From Alkalisalibacterium limincola (GTDB taxonomy: Bacteria > Pseudomonadota > Gammaproteobacteria > Xanthomonadales > Xanthomonadaceae), in the NCBI RefSeq assembly GCF_008017755.1, contig NZ_VRTS01000004.1:124001-188000 (forward strand): a DNA stretch of 64,000 nucleotides, read 5' to 3'. The position numbers were made by a program, and so were the translations under genes. The first letter of the stretch is position 1. Every line of letters begins with the position of its first letter. The notes under the pieces were generated by a model that had not been told where the DNA came from, searched no databases, and saw only the letters and a list, made by a program, of their open reading frames with translations. Of the stretch, positions 8,945 to 18,608 are shown piece by piece.

Positions 8945-10188
8945 TGGCCAACGTGATCTCCCGCGCCGTCGCCGGCGCCACCGACTGGTTCAACGCGCGT
9001 ACGCCGGGCCTGATGCCCGCCTACCGCAAGCACATGTCGGAGTACTACGCGCCGAAGAACTTCAACGTCTGGTACTACTTCGGCTCGCTGGCCATCCTGG
9101 TCCTGGTCAACCAGATCGTCACCGGCATCTGGCTGACGATGTTCTACAAGCCGTCCGCGGCCGAGGCGTTCGCGTCGGTCGAGTACATCATGCGCGACGT
9201 CGAGTGGGGCTGGCTGATCCGCTACATGCACTCCACCGGTGCGTCGGCGTTCTTCATCGTCGTGTTCCTGCACATGTTCCGCGCGCTGATCTACGGCTCG
9301 TACCAGAAACCGCGCGAGCTGGTGTGGATCCTGGGCATGCTGATCCTGCTCACGCTGATGGCCGAGGCCTTCCTGGGCTACGTGCTGCCCTGGGGCCAGA
9401 TGAGCTACCACGGCGCGCAGGTCATCGTGAACCTGTTCGGCACGGTGCCCTTCATCGGGCAGGAGCTCGTCGAGTTCATCCGTGGCGACTACCTGATCTC
9501 GGATGCCACGCTCAACCGGTTCTTCGCCCTGCACGTCATCGCATTGCCGCTGGTGCTGCTGCTGCTGGTCGTGCTGCACCTGGGCGCGCTGCACGAAGTG
9601 GGCTCGAACAACCCCGAAGGCATCGACATCAAGAAGGTGAAGGACGAGAACGGCAAGCCGAAGGACGGCATCCCGTTCCATCCCTACTACACGGTCAAGG
9701 ACCTGTTCGGTGCGGGTTTCTTCCTCACCATCATGGCCTTCATCCTCTTCTTCGAGCCGACCTTCGGGCACATGTTCCTGGAGTACGACAACTTCAACGA
9801 GGCCAATCCGCAGGTGACGCCGCCGACCATCGTCCCGGTGTGGTACTTCACGCCGTTCTACGCGATGTTGCGGGCGATCCCGGATGCGTTCCTGGGCTTC
9901 CTGGTCATGGGTGGCGCGATCATCATCCTGTTCTTCCTGCCCTGGCTGGACAAGAGCCCGGTGCGCTCGATCCGCTATCGTGGGCCCCTGACGAAGGTCC
10001 TCATGGCGATCTTCGTGGTCAGCTTCGTGTGGCTGGGCTGGCTGGGCATGCAGTCGGGCAGCGCGCTGCAGACGATCCTGGCCCGCGTGTTCACGATGTA
10101 CTACTTCGCCTTCTTCGCACTGATGCCGTTTTGGACGCGTCTCGACTCGTACAAGCCGGTTCCGGAACGGATCCCAGAGCATGATTAA
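8944..10188 (+). CDS. petB: Cytochrome b of the bc1 complex
   Basis: Integral membrane subunit of ubiquinol-cytochrome c reductase, 414 residues, a typical length for a proteobacterial full-length cytochrome b. Haem ligand regions are visible (YMHSTGASAFFIVVFLHMFR; FFALHVIALPLVLLLLVVLH), as are WGQMSYHGAQV and the quinol-site motif at TPPTIVPVWYFTPFYAML (PEWY-like, here PVWY). The ATG at 8944 shares one base with the petA stop, and a GGAGG lies just upstream. Eight or more hydrophobic helices. Co-transcribed with petC, overlapping it by 8 bases. Confidence 0.96.
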   Translation: MANVISRAVAGATDWFNARTPGLMPAYRKHMSEYYAPKNFNVWYYFGSLAILVLVNQIVTGIWLTMFYKPSAAEAFASVEYIMRDVEWGWLIRYMHSTGASAFFIVVFLHMFRALIYGSYQKPRELVWILGMLILLTLMAEAFLGYVLPWGQMSYHGAQVIVNLFGTVPFIGQELVEFIRGDYLISDATLNRFFALHVIALPLVLLLLVVLHLGALHEVGSNNPEGIDIKKVKDENGKPKDGIPFHPYYTVKDLFGAGFFLTIMAFILFFEPTFGHMFLEYDNFNEANPQVTPPTIVPVWYFTPFYAMLRAIPDAFLGFLVMGGAIIILFFLPWLDKSPVRSIRYRGPLTKVLMAIFVVSFVWLGWLGMQSGSALQTILARVFTMYYFAFFALMPFWTRLDSYKPVPERIPEHD

Positions 10189-10906
10189 GCGCTTCCTTTC
10201 GACATTGCTCCTGTCCATTGCCGCAAGCGGCACGGCAATGGCTGCCGGCTACGCGCCGACGGAGAACTCGCAGGTGAACCTGCGCGACCAGGCCTCGCTG
10301 CAGCGCGGCGCCGCGCTGTTCATGAACTACTGCGCGGGCTGCCATTCGCTGAAGTTCCAGCGCTACCAGCGCATGGCCGAGGATATCGGCCTGAGCGAAG
10401 AGCAGGTCATGGAGCACCTGAACTTCACCGACCGCGCGTTCGGCGAGACGATGGTGGCGACGATGGATCCCGGCGACGGCGAAGCCTGGTTCGGCCAGGC
10501 ACCGCCGGACCTCAGCCTGGTGGCCCGTTCCAAGTCGGCCGGCCCGGACTGGACCTTCACGTTCCTGAAGTCCTTCTACGTCGACGAGGACCGCCCGATG
10601 GGCTGGAACAACACCCTGCTCGAGAATGCCTCGATGCCGAACGTGTTGTGGGAGCTGCAGGGCATCCAGGCTCCGGTGTACGGCGAGGACGGCGGGATCG
10701 AGCGCTTCGAGCTGGTGCAGGCGGGCTCGATGAGCCCGGCCGAGTTCGACCAGGCCGTCCGCGACATCTCCGCCTTCCTGGCCTACGTCGGCGAGCCGGC
10801 GGCGCTCAAGCGCCAGGCCATGGGCGTGTGGGTGGTGCTGTTCCTTGCCTTCTTCACCTTCATCGCCTGGCTGCTGAAAAAGGAATACTGGCGCGACGTG
10901 CACTGA
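10181..10906 (+). CDS. petC: Cytochrome c1
   Basis: Haem-c subunit of the bc1 complex, 241 residues. A signal peptide (STLLLSIAASGTAMA) precedes the mature domain with the haem-binding motif CAGCH. The distal Met region is near the segment MGWNNTLLENASMPN. A C-terminal anchor (GVWVVLFLAFFTFIAWLL) ends in a positively charged tail. The ATG lies inside the end of petB (8-base overlap ATGATTAA). An intrinsic terminator follows directly. Confidence 0.96.
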   Translation: MIKRFLSTLLLSIAASGTAMAAGYAPTENSQVNLRDQASLQRGAALFMNYCAGCHSLKFQRYQRMAEDIGLSEEQVMEHLNFTDRAFGETMVATMDPGDGEAWFGQAPPDLSLVARSKSAGPDWTFTFLKSFYVDEDRPMGWNNTLLENASMPNVLWELQGIQAPVYGEDGGIERFELVQAGSMSPAEFDQAVRDISAFLAYVGEPAALKRQAMGVWVVLFLAFFTFIAWLLKKEYWRDVH

Positions 10907-10929
10907 CCCAGGGGCACGGCTGGCACCTC

Positions 10930-10964
10930 GACGGGCCCGGCAAGTGTCGGGCCGTCTCGTTTTC
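10930..10964 (+). terminator. Intrinsic terminator after petABC
   Basis: Stem GACGG(g)CCCG pairing with CGGGCCGTC around the loop gcaagtgt, with one bulged G, then TCGTTTT. It lies 24 bases after the petC stop and separates petABC from sspA. Confidence 0.7.
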
Positions 10965-11080
10965 CGGAACAGGTGGCGCTTTTTTTGCCGTTTTCGGGTA
11001 GGTTCACCGGTGGGGAGCGCGCGGCGGGGGGCTGCGCGTCCCGGAAGCCGGCCCGCTACGCCGGCAAGGGAGTGCTGTCG

Positions 11081-11710
11081 ATGGCTGCAAGTCCGCGAGT
11101 GCGCAATGCGCTTACGCTGTTCTCGGCCCGTGACTGCGTGGTCTGCCACCGCGTGAGGCTTGTCCTGGCTGCGAAGGGGGTGACCTACGAACTGGTTGCG
11201 GTGGATCCGTTGAATCCACCCGAAGACCTGGTCGACCTCAACCCCTACAGCTCGGTGCCCACGCTGGTGGACCGCGACCTGGTGCTGTACGCCGCCTCGG
11301 TCGTGTCGGAATTCCTGGACGAGCGCTATCCGCACCCGCCCTTGATGCCGGTGGACCCCCTGAGCCGCGCGAAGCTGCGCCTGGCGATGCTGCGCATAGA
11401 ACACGATTGGGTGCCCCAGGTGCAGGCCATCCAGCACGGCAGCAAGTCGCAGGCCGAAGCGGCGCGTAAGCGCCTCAAGGAACTGCTGCTGCAGACCCTG
11501 CCGGTGTTCAAGGATTCGAAATTCTTCTTCAACCCCGAGATGAGCCTGGCCGACTGTGCCATGGCCCCGATCGTATGGCGGCTGCCGGTGCTGGGCATCA
11601 GCCTGCCGAAGGAAGCCAAGCCGATCGAAGACTATGGGATGCGGATATTCCGCAGTCCCGGTTTCGCCCGCAGCCTGACCCCGGAAGAAAAGGGGTTTCG
11701 CGACATTTGA
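11081..11710 (+). CDS. sspA: Stringent starvation protein A (GST-fold RNA polymerase-associated regulator)
   Basis: Cytoplasmic regulator of 209 residues that binds RNA polymerase during stationary phase or starvation. It has a thioredoxin-like N-terminal half (LTLFSARDCVVCHRVRLVL; LNPYSSVPTLVDRDLVLY) and an all-helical GST C-terminal half. As is usual for SspA it has no obvious glutathione transferase catalytic residue. The start at 11081 is preceded by AAGGGAG. sspB follows 16 bases later, and the petABC-sspAB order is conserved in gammaproteobacteria. Confidence 0.93.
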   Translation: MAASPRVRNALTLFSARDCVVCHRVRLVLAAKGVTYELVAVDPLNPPEDLVDLNPYSSVPTLVDRDLVLYAASVVSEFLDERYPHPPLMPVDPLSRAKLRLAMLRIEHDWVPQVQAIQHGSKSQAEAARKRLKELLLQTLPVFKDSKFFFNPEMSLADCAMAPIVWRLPVLGISLPKEAKPIEDYGMRIFRSPGFARSLTPEEKGFRDI

Positions 11711-11726
11711 TGGAAAAGACCGGCCG

Positions 11727-12182
11727 ATGAGTTCCGATACGCCTGCGATGACCTCGAACCGCCCCTACCTGATCCGGGCGATGTACGAGTGGATCGGGGA
11801 CAACGACATGACCCCCTACCTCCTGGTGGACGCGTCGCATCCGCAACTCCACTGCCCGCCGCAGGCGGTCCAGGACGGGCGGATCGTGCTCAACATCGCC
11901 GCCCGTGCGGTGGCCCAGCTGGAGCTGGGCAACGAGATGATCAGCTTCAAGGCACGCTTCGGCGGCGTGAGCCAGGACGTGTTCGTGCCATTGGCCGCCG
12001 TCCAGGCGATCTACGCGCAGGAGACCGGGCAGGGAATGATGCTGCCCGAGGAGGATGCCAGCCTCGAGGCTGGCCGCGCCGCACCCGCGGGCGCGCCCCG
12101 CAGCGGGGTCGACGATGGCGACGACGATGACGACGGTGGCGGCCCGGCCCGCCGGGGCGGTCACCTCAGGGTGGTCAAGTAG
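11727..12182 (+). CDS. sspB: ClpXP specificity-enhancing factor SspB
   Basis: Adaptor of 151 residues that delivers ssrA-tagged and other substrates to ClpXP. The folded substrate-binding domain covers roughly the first 110 residues (YLIRAMYEWIGDNDMTPYLLV; FGGVSQDVFVPL). An acidic, glycine-rich flexible linker (DDGDDDDDGGG) follows. The extreme C-terminus GGHLRVVK is the ClpX-binding motif. The 3' end overlaps the convergent DUF3301 gene by 8 bases. Confidence 0.93.
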   Translation: MSSDTPAMTSNRPYLIRAMYEWIGDNDMTPYLLVDASHPQLHCPPQAVQDGRIVLNIAARAVAQLELGNEMISFKARFGGVSQDVFVPLAAVQAIYAQETGQGMMLPEEDASLEAGRAAPAGAPRSGVDDGDDDDDGGGPARRGGHLRVVK

Positions 12183-12501
12183 GACTTTCCAGCGTGGGTT
12201 CCGGCATCGGGCCGGTCAGGCTGAGCAACGTCCGGCCGTGCATGACGATGCGCCCGGCCTGGCGGTCGCTGCCACCCCGGGAATACTCGAAACGGTAATG
12301 ACGCTCCACGCCCAGGCGACCGTCCCGGCCGCGCGAGAGCCGCATCCGGGTCAGGTGGACGCTTTGGTCGAGCCATTGAACGCCGGCCTCGCGACAGGAG
12401 CGCTGGCCGTGGACGACGGCCGCCTCGGCCGCTGCGCGAGCGGCGGTCCACAAAAGCGAGACCAGGCCCAGGCCCAATGCGATGGCGAAGAATAGGTTCA
12501 T
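12175..12501 (-). CDS. DUF3301 family small membrane-anchored protein
   Basis: Protein of 108 residues with an N-terminal membrane helix (NLFFAIALGLGLVSLLWTAA) and a basic, probably cytoplasmic, domain containing QRSCREAGVQWLDQSVHL and RHYRFEYSRGG. These match the small DUF3301 family common in gammaproteobacteria, whose function is unknown to me. It converges on sspB with overlapping stops. The start at 12501 places the hydrophobic helix at the N-terminus. Confidence 0.75.
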   Translation of the reverse strand: MNLFFAIALGLGLVSLLWTAARAAAEAAVVHGQRSCREAGVQWLDQSVHLTRMRLSRGRDGRLGVERHYRFEYSRGGSDRQAGRIVMHGRTLLSLTGPMPEPTLESPT

Positions 12502-12627
12502 GGCGGAAGTCTGGGGGCGGGGGCGCGTCCGGGCAAGTGTGACGACGGTTTGGCTGCGCGTCAGCTTTCCCGACTACACTCCGGTGGGGTGTGAAAAACA
12601 ACAATTGAACAGGTGGGGGGGTTCTCG

Positions 12628-13396
12628 ATGAGGCTGGTGTTTCCCAATGGTGAACATGGACAGGTGCTGTTGACCCCAGGCCTCAACCGGATCGGAAGCG
12701 GTGACGACGCAGTCGTGGTGTTGCGGCATGCCGGTGTGGAAGCGGTTCATTGCGACATCAACATCAGCCCCACCGGGGCCAGCCTGGTGCCCGCCCGCGG
12801 TGCGGCCGTGGAAGTGAACGGCAAGTCCGTCCACGAGCTGATCGCATTGCGCGGCGGCGACGTGATCGGGGTCGGTCCGGTGCTCGCCCGGGTCGTCGCG
12901 CTGCAGGCCGCCACCGGCCAGGTGGGCGAAGGGGGCGAGGGAGATACCGACGCCACGCGGATCCGGCCGGCGGTGCCCAAACTGGTCTTGCGCGGCGTGA
13001 GCGCGCCGGTGTTCGGCAAGGTGTTCCCGCTGCATGCCACCCTGGTGATCGGGCGTGCGCCGGAGTGCGACCTGCCGATCGAGAGCGAGCAGGTGTCCAG
13101 GCGCCATGCCCGCGTCGTGCCCCGCGACGGAAGTGCGCTGGTGGAGGACCTGGGCTCGTCCAACGGCACCTACGTCAACGGGCGCAGGGTCGACTCCGGG
13201 GAGCTCAAGCCTGGCCAGGAACTGCGACTGGACTCGGTCCGCTTCCTGTTGCTGGAACCCGGCAAGCCGGTGCCCCCGCCACGGCGCGGCCTGCGCAGCC
13301 TGGCGCCGGTGCGCGGGGGGGCGATGGCTGGCGATCTCGGTCGTCGTCGTGGCCCTCGTGGTGATCGGGGCGTTGTTGATGGGTCGCGCGGTGTGA
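12628..13396 (+). CDS. Tandem FHA-domain protein with C-terminal membrane anchor, frameshifted at a G7 tract
   Basis: Two FHA-like modules. The first (RIGSGDDAVVV ... VHCDINIS) is degenerate. The second, about residues 115-210, is canonical: VIGRAPECDLPI, SRRHARVV, SSNGTYVNGRRV. FHA domains bind phosphothreonine peptides. The frame changes at a run of seven Gs (13315-13321). With six Gs the protein continues as GGRWLAISVVVVALVVIGAL, a C-terminal membrane helix, and stops at 13396. With seven it reads an Arg/Gly-rich tail to 13467. The ATG at 12628 follows a G-rich ribosome site; a GTG at 12613 is the alternative. No phosphothreonine partner kinase is nearby. Confidence 0.75.
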
Positions 13397-13435
13397 CCTG
13401 CCGACGCCCGGCTTCCGGCGCCTCCAGGCAGGCGC

Positions 13436-14286
13436 TCAGGCAGGTTCCGAGCGTGTCCCCAGCCTGAGCGAGAGATCGACCGCGCGCACATGCTTGGTCA
13501 GTGCGCCCACCGAGATGAAGTCCACGCCGCTGGCGGCCACCCCGGCGATCGTGTCGAGGGTGACGTTTCCCGACACTTCCAGTGCAACGCGTCCGGCCAC
13601 CCGCCGCACCGCCTCGCGCAACTGTGTGGAATCGAACTCATCCAGCAGGATCCGGTCCGGGGCCCCCGCAAGGGCCTCGTCGAGCTCGTCGAGGTCCTCC
13701 ACTTCGACGATCATCGGCATCCCGGGGTTCAGGCGCCTCGACTGGGCCATCGCCGCACTGATCGACCCCGCGGCGATGACGTGGTTTTCCTTGATCATCA
13801 CCGCATCGTGCAGCCCGAGACGGTGGTTCATGCCGCCGCCGGCGCGTACGGCGTACTTCTGCGCCAATCGCAAGCCCGGCAGCGTCTTGCGCGTATCGAG
13901 CACGCGCGTACCGGTCCCCGCGAGCGCATCGACGTAGCTGGCCGTCACGGTGGCGGTGCCCGACAGCGTCTGGAGGAAATTGAGGGCCGCGCGCTCGCCG
14001 CTGACCAGTGCCCGGCCCGCGCCGCGAAGCGTGCACAGCGTCGTGCCTGGTGAAACGCGGTCTCCTTCGGCGACGTGCCACTCGATCTGCATCCGCGGGT
14101 CGAGCGCCAGGAAGCAGGCATCGAACCAGGGGCGCCCGGCGATTACCGCTGGATCGCGACACAGCACGGAGGCTTCCTGCGGCAGGTCGGCAGCAGCATC
14201 GCGCTGACGTCGCCACTGCCCACGTCTTCCTGCAGGGCCCGCTCGACGTCGCGCTGCACCTGTTCGGCGCTGGGGGGATCGATCAC
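13436..14286 (-). CDS. nadC: Nicotinate-nucleotide pyrophosphorylase (quinolinate phosphoribosyltransferase), frameshifted
   Basis: Cytoplasmic enzyme of de novo NAD synthesis: quinolinate + PRPP to nicotinate mononucleotide. The body carries LDTRKTLPGLRLAQKYAV, GGGMNHRLGLHDAVMIKENH and the C-terminal phosphate-binding VALEVSGNVTLDTI and VDFISVGALTKH. The N-terminal part (IDPPSAEQVQRDVERALQED) is in another frame. One base added near 14188 gives MLLPDLPQEASVLCRDP and a 283-residue protein of normal length. The chosen start is GTG at 14286 with GGGAG eight bases upstream. It is downstream of DUF1631 on the same strand and convergent with the FHA gene. Confidence 0.88.
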
Positions 14287-14311
14287 TCCATTGACTCCCG
14301 GTATCCGGATA

Positions 14312-16524
14312 TCAGCCCTGGTTCGCCGACGCGACCGGCTCGCTCGCGCGCAGCTGCGCCAAAACGTCGTTCATCGCTTCCTGCAGCAGGTTCGCGCTTT
14401 CGAGGATCCGGGCCATGCCCTGCTCGAGCTCCCTGACCAGTTCGTCGACACGGCGGTCGGCGACGCGCATCCCGTTGCGGTTCACGAACAGGCAGCGGCC
14501 CGAGTAGGGGCTGACCCAGCTGAGCTTGGCACGTTCGGCGGTGCCGTTCCTGGCGCTCTCGGTGCCCGGGGCGAACTCGAACCAGGTGCCCGGGGGCGTG
14601 GACTTCAACCGCTCCAGCAGCGCCGGGTCGATGTCTTCGGGTGTCGGTTGGTCGGTCACGCTTTCGGCCAGCACGTCGGCCGAGCCGTCCATGCCGCGGC
14701 TGGCCGACGGTTCCCGATCCAGGAAGGCAGGCGCGTCGCACTCTCCCAGCCGCCAGCGGATCAATTCACGCAGCTGCTCGGCCAGCGTGTCGATCTCGCC
14801 GTCGTGGTAGGCCACGGTGGCCAGCCCATGGCGCAATTGGCCATCGAGCACCGGCATGAGCGCTCGCAGCCGCAGCTTCTCGACGTCGGCGCGCCGGAGG
14901 TGGCGCACCACAGGATCGTCTCGGCAAAACCGCGGGCCTCGCGGTAGGCCTGTGAATCCTCGCCCTGGCGCAGCCACAGCAACACCATGCAGTTCGCCCA
15001 GGGGCGGGTGAGGAGGTGGCGGACCCAGGCAGGCACGGGAGCCTCGCCCAGCAGGCCGGATATCGACTGGTGAACCTTGCGGCGTGCGTGCGCCAAGCGC
15101 TCGCGCCCGGCCGCAGCCTCGACGACGCGCTGCTCGGCGAGGTCGGCGCGGCGCTGCTGGACTTCCAGCGCGCTGCGGAAGCGATCGATCAGCTTCTCGC
15201 GTTCGGCCGGCGCCTCGGCGCCATTGAGCTCATCGACGAACTCACGCAGTTGCGACAGCAGCCGGCCACGGGGGTCGGCGCTGGGGCACCAGCCCACGGC
15301 GGTTTCACCCAGCATCTCGATGAGCTGCCGGACGGGACTGTCGGGCGCGGTGATCTCGCCGGGATCGCGAAGCGCCGCGCGCGTGGCCGGAATCTGCAGG
15401 CCCTGCATGACCGGGTGCATCGGCTGCGGCAGGCGGTGGTCGGTCAACAGCACGTCGAAAACCCGCCCAAGCATGTCGACCATCGCCACTTGGGCCGGTG
15501 GCGTGCTCGAGCCCTCGTCGGAGTACCGGGCCTCGGCCAGCAACTGTGCGGCGAACTGGCGCGGGGGCGGGAACTGGCCGCCGCCACGGATCCGGCTGGC
15601 GGCCCGCGACATGGCCTCGCCCAGCGCCGATTGCACTCCCTCCACGGTGCCTGCTTCGCTGGCCGCGCCCGAAGCGCCTGCATCGGCTGCACCCGGAGGC
15701 GCCGGTGGCAAGCGGCTGAGCAGCAGCTCCAGCACCGCGTCGGCCACCTGGCGGGTGAGCTCGGGGTCGTGCCCGGGCGTTGGATCCGCTTCGGCAAGCT
15801 GGCCCGTATCCTCTTCCTGCCGCCTGAGCCCCTCGGCCGGAGCACCGTTGCCCTGCGGTGCCGGGCGCGGGCGCTGCCCCTCGCGACGCACCTTGGGCGT
15901 CAACGTCGGCAGGATTCCGGCATCGGCCAGGCGGATGTTGAGTTCCGTGTACAGCGGCTCGAGGCTGCCCAGCACGTGGCGCTCGAACAGCTTGAGGATG
16001 ATCAGCCGGACTTCCAGCGTCACATCGAGCGAACTGGTGGCCTCGCGGAAGCGCTCCGCCAGCGTTCCCGGACCGAACGGGTTGCGCTCTTCCTCCAGGT
16101 CGTTTTCGGCCAGCAGCACCGCGACGCGCCGGGTCAGCGCGTACAGCGCGTTGGCGTGGCGCTGCTGCGCCTTCGCCGTCATCGACGTGATCGCGAGTTC
16201 CTCTTCGAGTTCCTCGTGGCCCACCAGGCTCAGGCCGTCGTGGTGGTCGCGGCCCACGCCCGGTGGCAGCAACCTGCCCTCGGTCACTTTCCCCACGAAG
16301 GCCTGCTCGACCTGGAGGCGTCGCCGGCGGCTCTCGCGCATGCCATCGAAATACTGCTGCTGCCGCTCCCCTGCCATGCTGTGCTCGGCCAGTTCGAACA
16401 GGCTGTCGTCGACGGTGTCGAACAGCGACTTCAGGGGCGTGCGCAAGCGGCCGGCAAGCCAGGTCGCCAGCTCCTCGTAGAGGTGCCGGTCGGGATGGCT
16501 GGCGCTTGGCGTCGGGGTGTTCAT
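14312..16524 (-). CDS. DUF1631 family protein, frameshifted
   Basis: Large cytoplasmic protein, about 737 residues after repair, of unknown function. It is helical and charged throughout, with YEELATWLAGRLRTPLKSLF near the start and KLFERHVLGSLEPLYTELN centrally. A low-complexity Pro/Ala segment lies near residue 270-340, and the C-terminal domain includes WFEFAPGT and LSWVSPYSGRCLFVNRNG. The frame breaks near 14908: one added G gives AETILWVRHLRRADVEKLR and joins both parts. Homologs are sometimes labelled thymidine phosphorylase, which the sequence does not support. It precedes nadC by 25 bases and follows the Trm112-like gene by 58. Confidence 0.8.
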
Positions 16525-16582
16525 CGTGGGAACGGCCGGGCGGGGGAGGGGTCCACAATCCGTGGCCACCAGCCTAGTGTCC

Positions 16583-16849
16583 TCACCTGGGGAAGTCCGT
16601 GACCTGCTTGGTGGAAACGGCTTCATCGGCCAGCAGAACCGGGATGCCGTCCTCAATTCGGTAAGCCAGCTTGCGGTCGCCGGTCAGCAGGCCCGCCGAC
16701 CAGGCAGCGGTCTCGGCGCTGCCATCGGTGCGTTGCACCGTGCCCTGGGCGATGCCCCGGTTGATCGATTCCAGCTCGGTGCCCGTCAGTGGCACCAGCG
16801 GTTGCCGGGTCACGGGGCAGCACAGGATGTCGAGCAGGCGTCGATCCAC
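16583..16849 (-). CDS. Trm112/YcaR-like small protein
   Basis: Protein of 88 residues matching the Trm112 family: [19 protein letters not shown] at the start and [17 protein letters not shown] near the C-terminus. Only one adjacent Cys pair is present, so a four-Cys zinc site is unlikely. The GTG at 16849 is chosen because AAAGGAG lies eight to ten bases before it and the conserved sequence begins immediately. The role of the bacterial family is not settled. First gene of the unit leading to DUF1631 and nadC, divergent from purE with 95 bases between starts. Confidence 0.8.
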   Translation of the reverse strand: MDRRLLDILCCPVTRQPLVPLTGTELESINRGIAQGTVQRTDGSAETAAWSAGLLTGDRKLAYRIEDGIPVLLADEAVSTKQVTDFPR

Positions 16850-16944
16850 GTCCGGGAGGCTCCTTTGGTCTATCCGCGCATTATGCCCGGATTCTGTCAG
16901 CCGCCGCTTGCGCTTACAATAACGATTTGCCGCGAACGCACGCC

Positions 16945-17451
16945 ATGCCAGCCGCCAATGCACCGCACCCCCTCGTCGGGGTCGTGATGGGTTCCAAATC
17001 CGATTGGGAGACGATGCGCGCCGCCGTCGAGCGGCTCGAGCAACTCGGGGTCCCGCACGAAGTGCAGGTGGTCTCGGCGCATCGCACCCCGGACCTGTTG
17101 TTCGACTACGCCGCCAGGGCGCAGGGTCGTGGCCTGCGCGCGATCATCGCCGGTGCCGGGGGCGCGGCGCACCTGCCGGGCATGCTGGCCGCGAAGACGG
17201 CCGTTCCCGTGCTGGGTGTCCCGGTGCAGAGTCGTGCGCTCAATGGCCTGGATTCGCTGCTGTCGATCGTGCAGATGCCGGCCGGCGTGCCGGTCGCGAC
17301 GTTCGCCATCGGCGTCGCGGGTGCCGCCAACGCCGCGTTGTTCGCCGCCTCGCTGCTGGCCGCGACGCACGAGGACATCGGCGCGGCGCTCGAGCGCTTC
17401 CGCCAGGACCAGACCCGCAGCGTCCTCGACAACCCGGACCCGCGCCCGTGA
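16945..17451 (+). CDS. purE: N5-carboxyaminoimidazole ribonucleotide mutase PurE
   Basis: Class I PurE, 168 residues, converting N5-CAIR to CAIR in purine synthesis. Motifs: [12 protein letters not shown] (nucleotide phosphate site), [12 protein letters not shown] with the catalytic His region, [11 protein letters not shown] and [22 protein letters not shown]. Its stop overlaps the GTG start of purK by four bases (GTGA). The upstream gap to the Trm112 gene is AT-richer than its surroundings and probably holds both promoters. Confidence 0.96.
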   Translation: MPAANAPHPLVGVVMGSKSDWETMRAAVERLEQLGVPHEVQVVSAHRTPDLLFDYAARAQGRGLRAIIAGAGGAAHLPGMLAAKTAVPVLGVPVQSRALNGLDSLLSIVQMPAGVPVATFAIGVAGAANAALFAASLLAATHEDIGAALERFRQDQTRSVLDNPDPRP

Positions 17452-18596
17452 GTTCGCGGGTGGGCGTCATGGGCGGCGGCCAGCTCGCCCGGATGCTGGC
17501 CGTGGCCGGCGTGCCGATGGGGCTGCGGTTGAGTGCATTCGACCATGCAGCCGATGCCTGTGCCGCGCAGGTCATCGCGCAGCATCGCGCCCGCTTCGAC
17601 GATGCCGAGGCCTTGAAGCGCTTCGCCGCCGAGGTCGACGTGGTCACCTTCGATTTCGAGAACGTGCCGGCCAGCAGCGCCGAGGCACTCGCGGCGCTGG
17701 TGCCGGTGTATCCGCCGCCGCGTGCCCTGGCCGTGGCGCAGGACCGGCTCGAGGAAAAGACGCTGTTCGGCGAGCTTGGCATCCCGGTCGCCGGTTTCGC
17801 CGATGTCGACAGCCTGGAAGGACTGCGGGCCGCGGTCGAGCAACTGGGCCTGCCGTGCATCCTCAAGACGCGCCGGCTCGGCTATGACGGCAAGGGCCAG
17901 TTCCGGCTGCGCTCGGCCGACGACATCCCTGCCGCGTGGGCGGCGCTGGGGCCTCAGGCGGAGTCGGTCGGCCTGATCCTCGAGGCCTTCGTCGCGTTCC
18001 AGCGCGAGGTGTCGGTGGTGGCCGTGCGCGGCCGCGACGGCGAGTTCCGCAGCTGGCCATTGACCGAGAACTGGCATGACGCCGGCATCCTGTCGGCCTC
18101 GCTGGCACCCGCTGCCGTGACGCCCGAGCTGGCCGAGCAGGCGGTGGGCCACGCGCGGCAGCTGGCGCAATCCCTCGACTACGTCGGGGTGTTCGCGCTG
18201 GAACTCTTCGTGCGCGACGGCCAGCTGCTGGCCAACGAGATGGCGCCCCGGGTGCACAACTCCGGGCACTGGACCATCGAGGGCGCGGAGACGTCCCAGT
18301 TCGAGAACCACCTGCGTGCCGTCCTGGGCCTGCCCCTGGGTTCGACGGCGCCACGTGGCCACAGCGTCATGCTCAACTGGATCGGGCAGATGCCGGACCC
18401 CGGCGTCGTCATGAGGGAGCCGGGCGGGCATTGGCACGACTACGGCAAGTCCAGCCGTCCGGGGCGCAAGGTCGGCCACGCCACCTTGCGCAGCGACGAC
18501 CCCCAGGCCCTGGCGGCCAGCCTGGAGCGGATCGGTGCAGCGCTGGGTCGTCCCGATCTGGTGCAGGGCGCCGTGCGTCGCCTGGGCGCCTACTGA
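17448..18596 (+). CDS. purK: N5-carboxyaminoimidazole ribonucleotide synthase PurK
   Basis: ATP-grasp enzyme of 382 residues using AIR, bicarbonate and ATP to make the PurE substrate. N-terminal [16 protein letters not shown], central ATP-grasp [17 protein letters not shown], and C-terminal [22 protein letters not shown]. The start is a GTG overlapping the purE stop, so the two steps are translationally coupled. Convergent with the ABC ATPase, whose stop lies 12 bases away. Confidence 0.96.
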   Translation: MSSRVGVMGGGQLARMLAVAGVPMGLRLSAFDHAADACAAQVIAQHRARFDDAEALKRFAAEVDVVTFDFENVPASSAEALAALVPVYPPPRALAVAQDRLEEKTLFGELGIPVAGFADVDSLEGLRAAVEQLGLPCILKTRRLGYDGKGQFRLRSADDIPAAWAALGPQAESVGLILEAFVAFQREVSVVAVRGRDGEFRSWPLTENWHDAGILSASLAPAAVTPELAEQAVGHARQLAQSLDYVGVFALELFVRDGQLLANEMAPRVHNSGHWTIEGAETSQFENHLRAVLGLPLGSTAPRGHSVMLNWIGQMPDPGVVMREPGGHWHDYGKSSRPGRKVGHATLRSDDPQALAASLERIGAALGRPDLVQGAVRRLGAY

Positions 18597-18608
18597 GCCC
18601 CTCGAGCT

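Noticed and set aside
8509-10233. Open frame of 574 codons antisense to petB
   Set aside because: Charged, repetitive composition typical of a reverse shadow; petB is unambiguous.
14312-16524. Thymidine phosphorylase annotation for the DUF1631 gene
   Set aside because: No phosphorylase motif is visible; the name is a known misannotation of this family.
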